From positions 1 through 11,421 of the forward strand of contig VBJP01000081.1 of NCBI GenBank assembly GCA_005880165.1: a stretch of DNA of 11,421 nt, in the 5' to 3' direction. Position numbers and translations under genes: made by a program. The notes beneath the pieces were generated by a model. The model had not been told where the DNA came from. It did no database searches and saw only the letters and a program-made list of their open reading frames with translations. Source of the stretch: Chloroflexota bacterium (lineage in GTDB: Bacteria; Chloroflexota; Limnocylindria; QHBO01). Shown piece by piece: positions 1 to 8,841 of the stretch (positions are counted from its first letter, which is position 1; each line of letters starts with the position of its first letter).

Positions 1-1602
1 CTGCTGGCGCTTGATGTAGCCGCGCTGCGAGAGGGTGACGACCACGTCCTCCGCCGCGATCAGGTCCTCGTCGGTCAACTCGCGGTTGGCGTCCGCCTGG
101 ATGCGCGTCTTGCGCTCGTCGCCGTACTTACGCTGGAGCTCGCCGAGCTCGTCCTTGATGACGACGAGCATCTTGCGCGGGTTGGCGAGGAGGTCCTCGA
201 GCTCGGCAATGAGCCGGATCACCGACTCGTACTCGTCCTCGATCTTCTTGCGTTCGAGGGCGGCGAGCCGGCGAAGCTGCATCTCGAGGATGGCGTTCGC
301 CTGCGCCTCGGACAGCTTGAAACGGGCGATCAGCGCGCTGCGCGCCGCGTCGACGTCGGCCGCCGCCCGGATGGTGGCGATCACCTCGTCCAGATTGTCG
401 AGGGCGATCTTCAGGCCCTCGAGGATGTGCGCCCGCTCCTGCGCGCGAGCGAGGTCGAACTCGGTGCGGCGGCGAATCACCTCGCGCCGGTAGGCGATGT
501 AATGCTCGAGCATGCGCTTGAGGCCGAGCGTGACGGGCTGACCGTCGACGAGGGCGAGCATGTTCGAGCTGAAGCTGGTCTGCAGTTGGGTGTGCTTGAA
601 GAGCTGCTGCATGACGGTGTGTGGGCTGCCGTCGCGCTTCACTTCGACGACGATCCGCATCCCGCTCCTGTCGCTTTCGTCGCGAATGTCGCTGACGTCG
701 GTGATTCGGCGGCTGCTGACCAGGTCGGCCATCTTCTCGATGAGCGACGTCTTGTTGACCTGGTACGGGAGCTCGGTGACCACCACGGCCATCCGTCCGG
801 GGCGGACCTCCTCGAAGGCAACCTGCCCGCGGATGATCACCCGCCCTCGGCCGGTGGCATACATGTGGCGGATGGCGTCCTGCCGCTCCTTCTCGCCTGT
901 CACCGTGTTGCGCACGTCCTCGAAGCGGAAGATCGTGCCGCCGGTGGGGAAGTCTGGACCGTGGACGACCTCGCAGAGCTCGTCGGCGCTCATCTCCGGG
1001 TTGTCGATGAGCCGGACTACCGCGTCGCAGATCTCAATCAGGTTGTGCGGCGGGATGTTGGTGGCCATCCCGACCGCGATCCCGGACGACCCGTTGATGA
1101 GCAGGTTTGGGAGACGCGCCGGGAGTGTCAGAGGTTCGCGCAGGCGACCGTCGTAGTTGTCCTGGAAGTCGACGGTGTCCTTCTCGATCTCGGCGAGCAT
1201 CTCGTCGGCGATGAGGGCCATGCGTGCTTCCGTGTACCGCATGGCGGCGGGCGGGTCGCCATCCACCGAGCCGAAGTTCCCCTGGCCGTCGACGAGCGGG
1301 TAGCGCAGGCTGAAGTCCTGGGCCAGCCGCACCAGTGTCTCGTAGAGGGCCAGGTCCCCGTGTGGGTGGTACTTGGCCATCGTCTCGCCCACCACGCCGG
1401 CGCACTTGCGGTACGCGCTCGTCGAGCGCAACCCCATCTCGTGCATCGTGTAGAGGATTCGGCGGTGGACCGGCTTCAGCCCGTCGCGGATGTCCGGGAG
1501 GGCGCGCGCGACGATGACGCTCATCGCATAGTCGATGTACGCGGAGCGCATCTCGTCCTCGATCGCCACGTCGCGGATCGTTCCGGCCTGCTCGTTTGCC
1601 AT
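1..1602 (-). CDS. gyrA: DNA gyrase subunit A, 3' end cut by window edge
   Basis: GyrA is the DNA breakage-reunion subunit of the cytoplasmic A2B2 gyrase that introduces negative supercoils using ATP. The visible 534 codons cover the winged-helix/tower part and the coiled-coil; the frame is open at base 1, so the C-terminal beta-pinwheel with the GyrA box lies outside. Family landmarks are clear: N-terminal DEMRSAYIDYAMSVIVARALPD (residues 16-37), DGLKPVHRRILY (40-51), KYHPHGD (77-83), DGQGNFGSVDGD (105-116) and the catalytic tyrosine Y123 in AAMRYTEAR, equivalent to E. coli Y122. The start is ATG at 1602-1600; the purine-rich GAGGAG lies about 16 nt upstream, which is far for a ribosome site. 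The quinolone-determining region is unusual: Leu84 and Glu88 stand where E. coli has Ser83 and Asp87. It is last in the visible minus-strand operon, 58 bp after the thioesterase gene. ParC is the alternative, but gyrB in the same operon favours GyrA. Confidence 0.96.
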   Translation of the reverse strand, partial: MANEQAGTIRDVAIEDEMRSAYIDYAMSVIVARALPDIRDGLKPVHRRILYTMHEMGLRSTSAYRKCAGVVGETMAKYHPHGDLALYETLVRLAQDFSLRYPLVDGQGNFGSVDGDPPAAMRYTEARMALIADEMLAEIEKDTVDFQDNYDGRLREPLTLPARLPNLLINGSSGIAVGMATNIPPHNLIEICDAVVRLIDNPEMSADELCEVVHGPDFPTGGTIFRFEDVRNTVTGEKERQDAIRHMYATGRGRVIIRGQVAFEEVRPGRMAVVVTELPYQVNKTSLIEKMADLVSSRRITDVSDIRDESDRSGMRIVVEVKRDGSPHTVMQQLFKHTQLQTSFSSNMLALVDGQPVTLGLKRMLEHYIAYRREVIRRRTEFDLARAQERAHILEGLKIALDNLDEVIATIRAAADVDAARSALIARFKLSEAQANAILEMQLRRLAALERKKIEDEYESVIRLIAELEDLLANPRKMLVVIKDELGELQRKYGDERKTRIQADANRELTDEDLIAAEDVVVTLSQRGYIKRQQ

Positions 1603-1660
1603 GGCTAGGTTCTCGTTGCTCCTCGCTCAGGTCCGATGGGCCGATCTGTCGCGTTTGTCG

Positions 1661-2224
1661 CTATTCACGGCGTGCACCAGCCGCCGGGAGCTCGATGGGC
1701 ATGCCGTACCGCTCCTTCAGCTCGCGCTTTTCGGACGGGGTGGCGCCCAGGAACCGACCATCGGCCTCCGCGATCAGGCGATCACCCTCGCCGCGAACTT
1801 CGCCGTGCACCTCGTAGATCCGTCGCTTGCGGCTTTTGACGCGGGCCTCTGCGATGAGCAGCTCGCCCGGATTTGCCGGTGCGCGATAGCGCAGATGCAT
1901 CTCCGCGGTCACCGCCCAGGAGTCGTAGCTGGATGGAGCCCAGGCCATGACCTCGTCGAGCAGCGTGGCCAGGATCCCACCGTGGATCTTGTCCTCCCAA
2001 CCGACGTAGTCGGCCCCGGCGCGCCATTCGGTGCGAGCAGTGCCATCGCCGAGCTCGATCTCCAGGCGCATCCCGATCGCGTTCTGGCCGCCACAGGCGA
2101 AACAGTTGTGGTCTGCAAAGGCGTAGCGTCGCCCGTCGCGGCCCTGGATGACCCGGCTGGCCCTGCCTTCTTGCCCTTGGGCTGCAGCACCCTTTCCAGC
2201 CGCGTCCCGGATTGCCGAGCTCAC
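1661..2224 (-). CDS. PaaI-like hotdog-fold thioesterase
   Basis: This 187-residue protein resembles the PaaI/4HBT group of hotdog-fold enzymes, which hydrolyse acyl-CoA or related thioesters. The substrate cannot be told from sequence. A short low-complexity N-terminus (1-25) precedes HNCFACGGQN (39-48), a Cys-x-x-Cys segment (C41, C44) seen in a subset of these proteins. The helix signature HGGILATLLDEVMAWA follows (81-96), with the Gly pair and D90 at the usual active-site positions. Strands follow around AVTAEMHLRYRAP (104-116) and IYEVHGEV (136-143). The start is GTG at 2224-2222. It overlaps the TGA of the preceding small gene as GTGA and has a strong GAGGAGG ribosome site 10 nt upstream, so the two are probably translationally coupled. 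Its place between gyrB and gyrA has no obvious functional explanation; it may simply share the transcript. Family assignment is good, function unknown. Confidence 0.85.
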   Translation of the reverse strand: MSSAIRDAAGKGAAAQGQEGRASRVIQGRDGRRYAFADHNCFACGGQNAIGMRLEIELGDGTARTEWRAGADYVGWEDKIHGGILATLLDEVMAWAPSSYDSWAVTAEMHLRYRAPANPGELLIAEARVKSRKRRIYEVHGEVRGEGDRLIAEADGRFLGATPSEKRELKERYGMPIELPAAGARRE

Positions 2225-2466
2225 CAGCGATCGTCCTCCTCGTCCTGCCAGCCCAGCCCATCGTCATCGTCACGGCTGGGGCGGAGGCAGTGATCGGCGA
2301 TGGCCAGCGCAAAGGCGTGGCTCACCGCGTAGCCGTCTCGAAGCAGGTTAACGGCGTCACGGCGCTCCCCGACGCCGTTCGACTCGAGAAGCTCGCACCA
2401 TTCCTCGAGCGAGCGGCCGGTCTTGCTCGGCACCTGGCGAATGTCGGCGACGTGTCGTGATGGCAT
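2221..2466 (-). CDS. small DUF4287-like protein
   Basis: This is an 81-residue protein of unknown function. Residues 15-58, containing KTGRSLEEW and later AVNLLRDGYAVSHAFALAIA, resemble the DUF4287 domain (pattern K-T-G-K-S-x-E-E-W followed by a helical segment ending in G-[LH]-x-x-x-x-A). The tail from about residue 66 is strongly acidic (DDDD, then DEEDD) and ends in Trp. The ATG at 2466-2464 is the only usable start, because an in-frame TAA lies about 24-26 nt upstream and no other start codon lies between. No convincing Shine-Dalgarno sequence precedes it. It sits 29 bp after the gyrB stop and overlaps the thioesterase start by 4 bp (GTGA), so it is almost certainly cotranscribed with both. 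The domain call rests on pattern memory and should be confirmed by a profile search. Confidence 0.72.
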   Translation of the reverse strand: MPSRHVADIRQVPSKTGRSLEEWCELLESNGVGERRDAVNLLRDGYAVSHAFALAIADHCLRPSRDDDDGLGWQDEEDDRW

Positions 2467-2495
2467 TGGCGTGTGCTCGTTCGGCCCCCGTTACA

Positions 2496-4471
<1,976 letters not shown>

Positions 4472-4475
<4 letters not shown>

Positions 4476-5395
4476 GGCTGGACCTCACCAGGCCGCGGGT
4501 CGATGGCAATCGCGGCCTGAGCGTATGGTTCTTCGCCTGGCGATGGGGTAACCCCAGTGCCGCGCGAAATGATCGTGTAGATGCGGTCCAACTCCTCGTC
4601 CGAGTAGAACTCGATCACCAGCCGCCCTCCACGGCGAGACCTCGCGATGCCCACCTTGGTGGCCAGCAGGCCACGCAGCTGCGTCTCGAGATCCTGGAGG
4701 TCCGAAGAGAGCGGGATCCGAGTCCGGATCGGCCCCTGGGCACGTCGGCGGCGAACCAGCTCCTCAGTCTGGCGAACGGACAGGTGACGCTGGAGCACGA
4801 CCTGAAGGACCGCGCGCTGCAGCTCAGGAACGGAGATCGCCGCCAAGGCGCGGCCGTGGCCCTCGCTGATCGCGCCGTCGATGATGGCGGCCCGCGTCTC
4901 CGATGCCAGGTCGAGAAGTCGCAGGGCATTGGAAACCGCGACGCGACTCTTGCCAACCCGCTGGGCCACCTCTTCGTGAGTGAGCCCGAAGCGGTCGATC
5001 AGCTCCCGATAGGCCCCAGCCTCCTCGATCGCATTCAGGTCGGCGCGCTGGACGTTCTCGACGAGACCGACCTCCAGGCCTCCGGCGTTCGCGCTGTCGC
5101 GAATCACGGCAGGAATGGAGGTGAGGCCAGCCTGGCGTGCGGCACGCACCCTGCGCTCGCCCGCGATGAGCTCGTAGCGGCCGTCAGCGGTGGTCCGCAC
5201 CACGATCGGCTGGATCACGCCATGCTCCGCGATCGAGGCGGCGAGCTCGGCCAGCTCCGCCTCGTCGAAGCGAACCCGCGGCTGGTGGGGGTTGCGCCCT
5301 ATGCGGTCGACAGGCACCTCCAGCACGCCTGCTTCCGTCGCAGGACGCGGAATCAGCGCATCCAGACCTCGACCAAGGCCGAAGCGGCTAGCCAC
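4472..5395 (-). CDS. parB: chromosome partitioning protein ParB
   Basis: ParB is a CTP-dependent DNA clamp that loads at parS, slides along the DNA to form the partition complex, stimulates the ParA ATPase and helps load SMC. The 307-residue product has the usual order. There is a short N-terminal ParA-interacting segment (SRFGLGRGLDALIP, 3-16). The N-terminal CTP-binding domain contains NPHQPR (35-40) and GERRVRA (79-85). ENVQRADLNAIEEA (114-127) follows, then the helix-turn-helix parS reader (about 138-165, LTHEEVAQRVGKSRVAVSNALRLL). SEGHGRALAA (177-186) precedes the C-terminal dimerisation region with GRLVIEFYSDEELDRI (257-272). A start 47 codons upstream would be possible, but those residues are non-conserved and lie over parA. 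GTG at 5395-5393 has an AGGTGG ribosome site 6 nt upstream and gives the normal N-terminus. It overlaps the parA end by 8 bp and the gyrB start by 4 bp, implying coupled translation. A matching parS lies upstream of parA. Confidence 0.95.
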
Positions 5396-6149
5396 GCGCG
5401 CCCACCTCTCCGGCGAGCTGGCGGTACGCCGCAGCTCCGCGGGAGGCCGGATCGTAGAGCGCAATCGGCAAACCGTGGCTCGGGGCTTCCGCAAGCCGAA
5501 CCGAGCGCGGGACGACCGTATCGAAGACCGTCCCATTCAGGTGCTTGCGGACCTCAGCCGCGACCTGCGCCGAAAGGTTCGTGCGCGCGTCGTACATGGT
5601 GAGCAGGACACCCTCGATCTCCAGACGCGGATTCAGGCCGTCGCGCACCAGGCGGATCGTGTTGAGCAGTTGACTCATGCCCTCCAGGGCGTAGTACTCG
5701 GTTTGGATCGGGATCAAGACGCCGTCGGCGGCGGTCAATGCATTCACCGTCAGCAGCCCCAGCGAGGGCGGGCAGTCGACCAGGACCCGGCCATATCGTC
5801 CGTTCAGCCCCGCCAGGCTCGCTGCCAGGCGCCGCTCGCGGATCGGTGTTGCGACCAGCTCCACCTCAGCCCCCGACAGTGCCGAATGGGAGGGGATCAG
5901 ATCAAGCCCGGCGATTGGCGTCCCGACGGTCAGCTCGCTCATTGGAGCCCGATCGATGAGCGCGTCGTAGACCGAGCGATCGACCGTACGCCGGTCAATT
6001 CCCAGGCCGCTGGTTGCGTTTCCTTGGGGGTCGAGGTCAATGACGAGGGTCGAAGTCCCGGAGAGGGCCAGATACGCTGCCAGGTTGATGACGGTGGTCG
6101 TCTTGCCGACTCCGCCCTTCTGGTTCGTACAGGCCGTGACCCTGGCCAC
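5388..6149 (-). CDS. parA: chromosome partitioning ATPase ParA (Soj-like)
   Basis: ParA is a deviant Walker-A ATPase that dimerises on nucleoid DNA with ATP and moves ParB-parS complexes; ParB triggers hydrolysis. The 253-residue product has KGGVGKTT (11-18, with signature Lys11 and Walker Lys16), LVIDLDPQGNATSGLG (Walker A' region), LVDCPPSLGLLTVNAL (Walker B region) and the C-terminal RSVRLAEAPSHGLPI block typical of chromosomal ParA/Soj. Two GTG codons compete as start: 6155 and 6149. I chose 6149 because GGAG lies 5 nt upstream of it and the protein then begins V-A-R-V-T-A, matching the usual M-A-R-x-I-A. The longer form only adds two residues. It is the first gene of the minus-strand unit, about 28 nt from a predicted transcription start. 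The product is soluble with no N-terminal DNA-binding domain, as expected for chromosomal rather than plasmid type Ia ParA. Confidence 0.95.
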   Translation of the reverse strand: MARVTACTNQKGGVGKTTTVINLAAYLALSGTSTLVIDLDPQGNATSGLGIDRRTVDRSVYDALIDRAPMSELTVGTPIAGLDLIPSHSALSGAEVELVATPIRERRLAASLAGLNGRYGRVLVDCPPSLGLLTVNALTAADGVLIPIQTEYYALEGMSQLLNTIRLVRDGLNPRLEIEGVLLTMYDARTNLSAQVAAEVRKHLNGTVFDTVVPRSVRLAEAPSHGLPIALYDPASRGAAAYRQLAGEVGARG

Positions 6150-6183
6150 AGGCACTCCGCTGCGAGTTCAGATGGGCGCCTGC

Positions 6184-6192
6184 ATTGTACCA
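6184..6192 (-). promoter_or_regulatory. extended -10 promoter element for the parA-parB-gyrB unit
   Basis: On the minus strand the bases read TGGTACAAT, an extended -10 element (TGn followed by TACAAT, five of six matches to TATAAT). Transcription would start near 6177, leaving a leader of roughly 28 nt before the parA GTG at 6149. No convincing -35 hexamer is seen at 16-18 bp, which is tolerated in extended -10 promoters. Prediction by pattern only. Confidence 0.55.
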
Positions 6193-6262
6193 GTTTGACC
6201 CGTTATTCGCGGCTTAGCGGCGCGTTACAGACGGCCTTGCGGCGTCCTCCCGACGCGCATGA

Positions 6263-6278
6263 TGTTTCACGTGGAACC
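6263..6278. other. parS: parS centromere site (ParB binding site)
   Basis: The 16 bases TGTTTCACGTGGAACC match the conserved bacterial parS palindrome TGTTTCACGTGAAACA / TGTTCCACGTGGAACA at all positions but the last, allowing the T/C and A/G variation known between natural sites. The core CACGTG is intact. It lies about 110 bp upstream of the parA start and about 75 bp before the -10 box of the mreD operon. parAB encoded alongside supports the call. ParB loading here could also affect the two flanking promoters by spreading. It is the only full site in the window. Confidence 0.88.
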
Positions 6279-6302
6279 TACCCTCCCAGGACCGCCGGGC
6301 GA

Positions 6303-6316
6303 GTTCGATTTCGAAC
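6303..6316. repeat. perfect 6-bp inverted repeat, candidate operator
   Basis: GTTCGA-TT-TCGAAC is a perfect inverted repeat with a 2-bp centre. It lies about 50-63 bp upstream of the predicted mreD-operon transcription start and 25 bp after parS. Its symmetry suggests a dimeric regulator site. The arm order is opposite to the Gram-positive LexA box (GAAC-N4-GTTC), so LexA is not suggested. No regulator is identified. Confidence 0.35.
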
Positions 6317-6336
6317 CGCAGAAGGCCTCGACCGGT

Positions 6337-6346
6337 CTCCGCGGAG
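6337..6346. repeat. 10-bp perfect palindrome in the mreD promoter
   Basis: CTCCGCGGAG is self-complementary and lies 7 bp upstream of the TATACT box, inside the region RNA polymerase would cover. It could be an operator, but a 10-bp GC palindrome in a GC-rich genome may also occur by chance. Confidence 0.25.
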
Positions 6347-6353
6347 CGGCGGG

Positions 6354-6359
6354 TATACT
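6354..6359 (+). promoter_or_regulatory. -10 element for the mreD-mrdA-rodA operon
   Basis: TATACT matches the sigma-70-type -10 consensus at five of six positions and stands out from GC-rich flanks (GCGGCGGGTATACTCC). A start of transcription near 6366 would give a leader of about 44 nt to the proposed mreD start. The -35 side is weak: TCGACC at 6328-6333 would need a 20-bp spacer. Confidence 0.5.
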
Positions 6360-6397
6360 CCTGTGCGGCCCGCCGAACGAGCATGTCCGGATGATCC

Positions 6398-6403
6398 AGG
6401 GGG
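6398..6403 (+). promoter_or_regulatory. ribosome binding site deciding the mreD start
   Basis: AGGGGG is the best Shine-Dalgarno-like sequence upstream of mreD. Six bases separate it from ATA at 6410-6412, in the mreD frame. No comparable sequence precedes the GTG codons at 6476, 6479 or 6482. It is the main reason for placing the mreD start upstream of the first canonical start codon. Confidence 0.45.
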
Positions 6404-6409
6404 ACTCCA

Positions 6410-6907
6410 ATAACCTACTCCAGCATCCTGCTCGCCATCCTGGTTGGGATCGCCCACGCGGGCCTCGCGCCGGCCGTGGTGGTGGGCGGTGTCAAACCCA
6501 ACCTGGTGCTGGTCGCCGTCGTGCTCGTCACGACGAGCTTCGGGTTCAGCGCTGGCATCACGTGGGCCTTTCTGGCGGGACTCGTCGCCAACCTGCTCAT
6601 CCCGGAGCCGCTCGGCTCGATTCCCCTTGCGCTGCTGGTCGTGGCCGTCATCGTGAGCGGAGGGAGCCGGATCTTGGGTCGCCTGGTGTGGGCCTATCCG
6701 ATCCTGGCGGCCTTCGTCGGCAGCATCGTGGCCGACCTCGTGAGTCTGGCCGCGCTCTCGTTGGTGGGAGGCTCATTGGGGACCACGGTGCCGCTCCAGC
6801 TCATCCTGCCGGCTGCCGTGCTCAACGCCACCATCACCGGATTGCTGCTGGTCCCAACGCGTCTGCTGCTGGTCCGCTACCGACCCGACGAGAAGCCCGC
6901 CTGGTGA
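6410..6907 (+). CDS. mreD: rod shape-determining membrane protein MreD
   Basis: MreD is a small polytopic inner-membrane protein of the elongasome, working with MreC, PBP2 and RodA in lateral wall synthesis. The product is very hydrophobic with about five membrane segments. Its N-terminal part, a helix ending before G-V-K-P-N-L-V-L (about residues 28-35), matches the MreD pattern G-[VI]-[RK]-P-[DN]-L. The first canonical start in frame is GTG at 6476, but this would remove most of the first helix and lacks a ribosome site. The frame stays open back to a TGA at 6392. ATA at 6410 gives an I/M-T-Y-S-S-I-L-L-A start, natural for MreD, and has AGGGGG 6 nt upstream. I therefore propose 6410 (165 residues), with 6476 (143 residues) as the conservative alternative. 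A rare ATA start, an ATG-to-ATA base error or an indel could all explain this. mreB and mreC are not upstream; mrdA follows after 9 bp. Confidence 0.8.
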   Translation: MTYSSILLAILVGIAHAGLAPAVVVGGVKPNLVLVAVVLVTTSFGFSAGITWAFLAGLVANLLIPEPLGSIPLALLVVAVIVSGGSRILGRLVWAYPILAAFVGSIVADLVSLAALSLVGGSLGTTVPLQLILPAAVLNATITGLLLVPTRLLLVRYRPDEKPAW

Positions 6908-6916
6908 GCGCGGCCC

Positions 6917-8836
6917 GTGGCTGATCTCAACGAAGGTCGCATCGACCTGCCGCGCTCGCGGGCGCGCCTGATTGCCTTCGCGCTGACGGCGGCCCTGTTG
7001 TTCACCATCCTCGGTGGCCGCCTCTTCCAGATGCAGGTCCTCAACGGCACCCTCTACGCGGATCGCGCCGTCGCGGCTCGCACGGTCGAACTGGCCCTCA
7101 AAGCGCCTCGTGGTCTCATCTTCGACCGGACTGGCCGGCCGATCGCGGTCAACGTCCCCTCGTGGACGGTCGAGGCAATCCCGGCCGACCTCCCCACGGA
7201 CGCGCGGGCGCTCGGCGTGGTATGGGCGCGCGTGGCGGCGAGCACCGGCTCGCGGGCGGCCACGCTCCGGCAGCGTCTGAACGCGTTCCACGGCTCGCCA
7301 TATGACCAGGTGCCACTCCTGCGCGGCATCACCCGCGACCAGGCGCTGCTTCTCTCGGAGCATGCGAGCGCGATCCCGGGCATCGTCGTCCAGGTCGATC
7401 CGGTTCGGCAGTATCTGGACGAAGCCGGGAAGGTTGACGGCTCGCTGCTCGCGCACGTCCTCGGCTACACCGGTCCCGTCAGCCAGGGGCAGCTGACGTC
7501 CCTGGCCGAACACGGTTACCTACCGGATGACTCGATCGGCAAGGATGGGGTGGAGGCCTCGTACGAGGCGATCCTGCGCGGGACGTATGGCTCGCAGCAA
7601 GTGGAGCGCGACGCATCGGGGCGTCCCATGAAGGTGATCTCGACGACGACCCAGGCGATTCCCGGTCGAAATCTGATGCTAACGATCGATGCGCGCCTGC
7701 AGCGGCTGGCAACCGACGCGCTCACGTGGGGCATGCGTGCCGCAGGTGTGAAGCAGGGCGTGACGATCGTCATGAACCCACAGACCGGCGAGATCCTGGC
7801 GATGGTCTCGCTGCCCAGCTACGACGACAACGCCTTCGCGGGCGGGATCAGCACCGCCGCGTACAGCGCGTACCTGCGCAATCCCAACCAACCCCTGCGC
7901 AATCACGCCATCGCAGACATCTACCCGCCTGGCTCGACCTTCAAGCTCGTGACCGGCACCGCGGCCCTCCAGGAGGGAGTGACCACGCCCACGCAGCTGT
8001 GGCCTACCTATGGGTGCTACCAGATCCCTGGAGCGCCTTCCGGGCAATGTCTCTTCGACTGGAACCGCGCTGGCTTCGGTCCCCTAAACGTGCAGCAGGC
8101 CTTCTTCCGAAGCTCCGACACCTTCTTCTACCAGATGGCGGTTCACCTGGGCATCGACCGCCTCGCGAAGTGGGCCTACACCTACGGGTTCGGCAAGCCA
8201 ACCGGGATCAAGCTGCCGGGCGAGGCGTCGGGGATTATCGCCAGCACCGAGTGGGCCCAGAGCCAGGGCCGCCCGAATGTGTTCACCGGTGAGCTCGCCC
8301 AGGCGGGCATCGGTCAGAACGTCATCGCCGTGACCCCGCTGCAGCTGGCGAATGCATACGCTGCCCTGGCCAACGGCGGCCGCCTCATGCGCCCGATGAT
8401 CGTAAAGGGTGAGACGGACCGGTCCGGGAAGCTGAGGAAGGCCTATCCGCCGGCCATGATCCGGAAGCTCTCCGCCAGCGCGTCCACCATGCAGATCCTG
8501 CGCTTTGGTGCACGCGAGGTGGTCACCAGCGGGCATGCCTTCAACATCCGGGATGTACCGCTCCCGGGGGCTCTGTCGGGCAAGACGGGGACCGCGGAGT
8601 TCGGAACGAAGCACAAGGACGGCAGCCTGCCCTTCCACTCCTGGTTCGTGGGATACCTCCCCTCGAGGCCCGGTGCGACCGATGCCACGCTGGAGGTACT
8701 GACCTTCTCGTACTCCGCCACGGTGCCGGGCAACGTTTCGACCGAGGTCGTGAAGTACTTCTTCCAGAAATACTTCAAGGTGCAGCACGACTATCGGCTC
8801 GACCCGCGCACCTTGAGCCTCCTGGGAGGCAACTGA
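6917..8836 (+). CDS. mrdA: penicillin-binding protein 2, peptidoglycan D,D-transpeptidase
   Basis: PBP2 is the class B transpeptidase that crosslinks new peptidoglycan in lateral wall growth, pairing with the RodA glycosyltransferase. The 639-residue product has a short cytoplasmic N-terminus, one membrane anchor (about 17-37), then the dimerisation/pedestal region with APRGLIFDRTGRPIAVN (63-79) and GKDGVEASYEAILRGTYG (208-225). The transpeptidase domain holds the three penicillin-binding motifs: S340-T-F-K343 in PPGSTFK, S399-S-D401 in FRSSDTFFY, and K556-T-G558 in SGKTGTAE. Asp instead of Asn in the second motif is an accepted PBP2-type variant. GTG at 6917 is the start; GGTGAG about 8 nt upstream, overlapping the mreD stop, can serve as ribosome site. 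Gaps of 9 bp to mreD and 5 bp to rodA indicate one operon. FtsI-type PBP3 is less likely given the rodA and mreD neighbours. Confidence 0.94.
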   Translation: MADLNEGRIDLPRSRARLIAFALTAALLFTILGGRLFQMQVLNGTLYADRAVAARTVELALKAPRGLIFDRTGRPIAVNVPSWTVEAIPADLPTDARALGVVWARVAASTGSRAATLRQRLNAFHGSPYDQVPLLRGITRDQALLLSEHASAIPGIVVQVDPVRQYLDEAGKVDGSLLAHVLGYTGPVSQGQLTSLAEHGYLPDDSIGKDGVEASYEAILRGTYGSQQVERDASGRPMKVISTTTQAIPGRNLMLTIDARLQRLATDALTWGMRAAGVKQGVTIVMNPQTGEILAMVSLPSYDDNAFAGGISTAAYSAYLRNPNQPLRNHAIADIYPPGSTFKLVTGTAALQEGVTTPTQLWPTYGCYQIPGAPSGQCLFDWNRAGFGPLNVQQAFFRSSDTFFYQMAVHLGIDRLAKWAYTYGFGKPTGIKLPGEASGIIASTEWAQSQGRPNVFTGELAQAGIGQNVIAVTPLQLANAYAALANGGRLMRPMIVKGETDRSGKLRKAYPPAMIRKLSASASTMQILRFGAREVVTSGHAFNIRDVPLPGALSGKTGTAEFGTKHKDGSLPFHSWFVGYLPSRPGATDATLEVLTFSYSATVPGNVSTEVVKYFFQKYFKVQHDYRLDPRTLSLLGGN

Positions 8837-8841
8837 CCGAT

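Noticed and set aside
427..1608. A 393-codon open frame on the plus strand opposite gyrA
   Set aside because: It is antisense to clear GyrA coding sequence, lacks any recognisable domain and reflects the high GC of codon third positions.
5396..5536. A 47-codon longer ParB N-terminus
   Set aside because: The added residues lie over parA, are Arg/Ser-rich and unlike ParB, while GTG 5395 has a good ribosome site and the normal N-terminal motif.
6242..6256. GCGTC-CTCCC-GACGC hairpin as a terminator
   Set aside because: The stem is only 5 bp, there is no T-tract on either side, and the flanking operons diverge rather than converge here.
6303..6316. LexA/SOS box
   Set aside because: The arms are in the opposite order (GTTC outside, GAAC at the far end) from the GAAC-N4-GTTC box.
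5190..6413. A 407-codon plus-strand frame opposite parA and running into the intergenic region
   Set aside because: It is antisense to ParA, crosses parS and the promoters, and has no domain or ribosome site.
7285..7292. Possible second parS (GTTCCACG) inside mrdA
   Set aside because: Only one half-site is present; the opposite arm does not match and it lies in conserved coding sequence.
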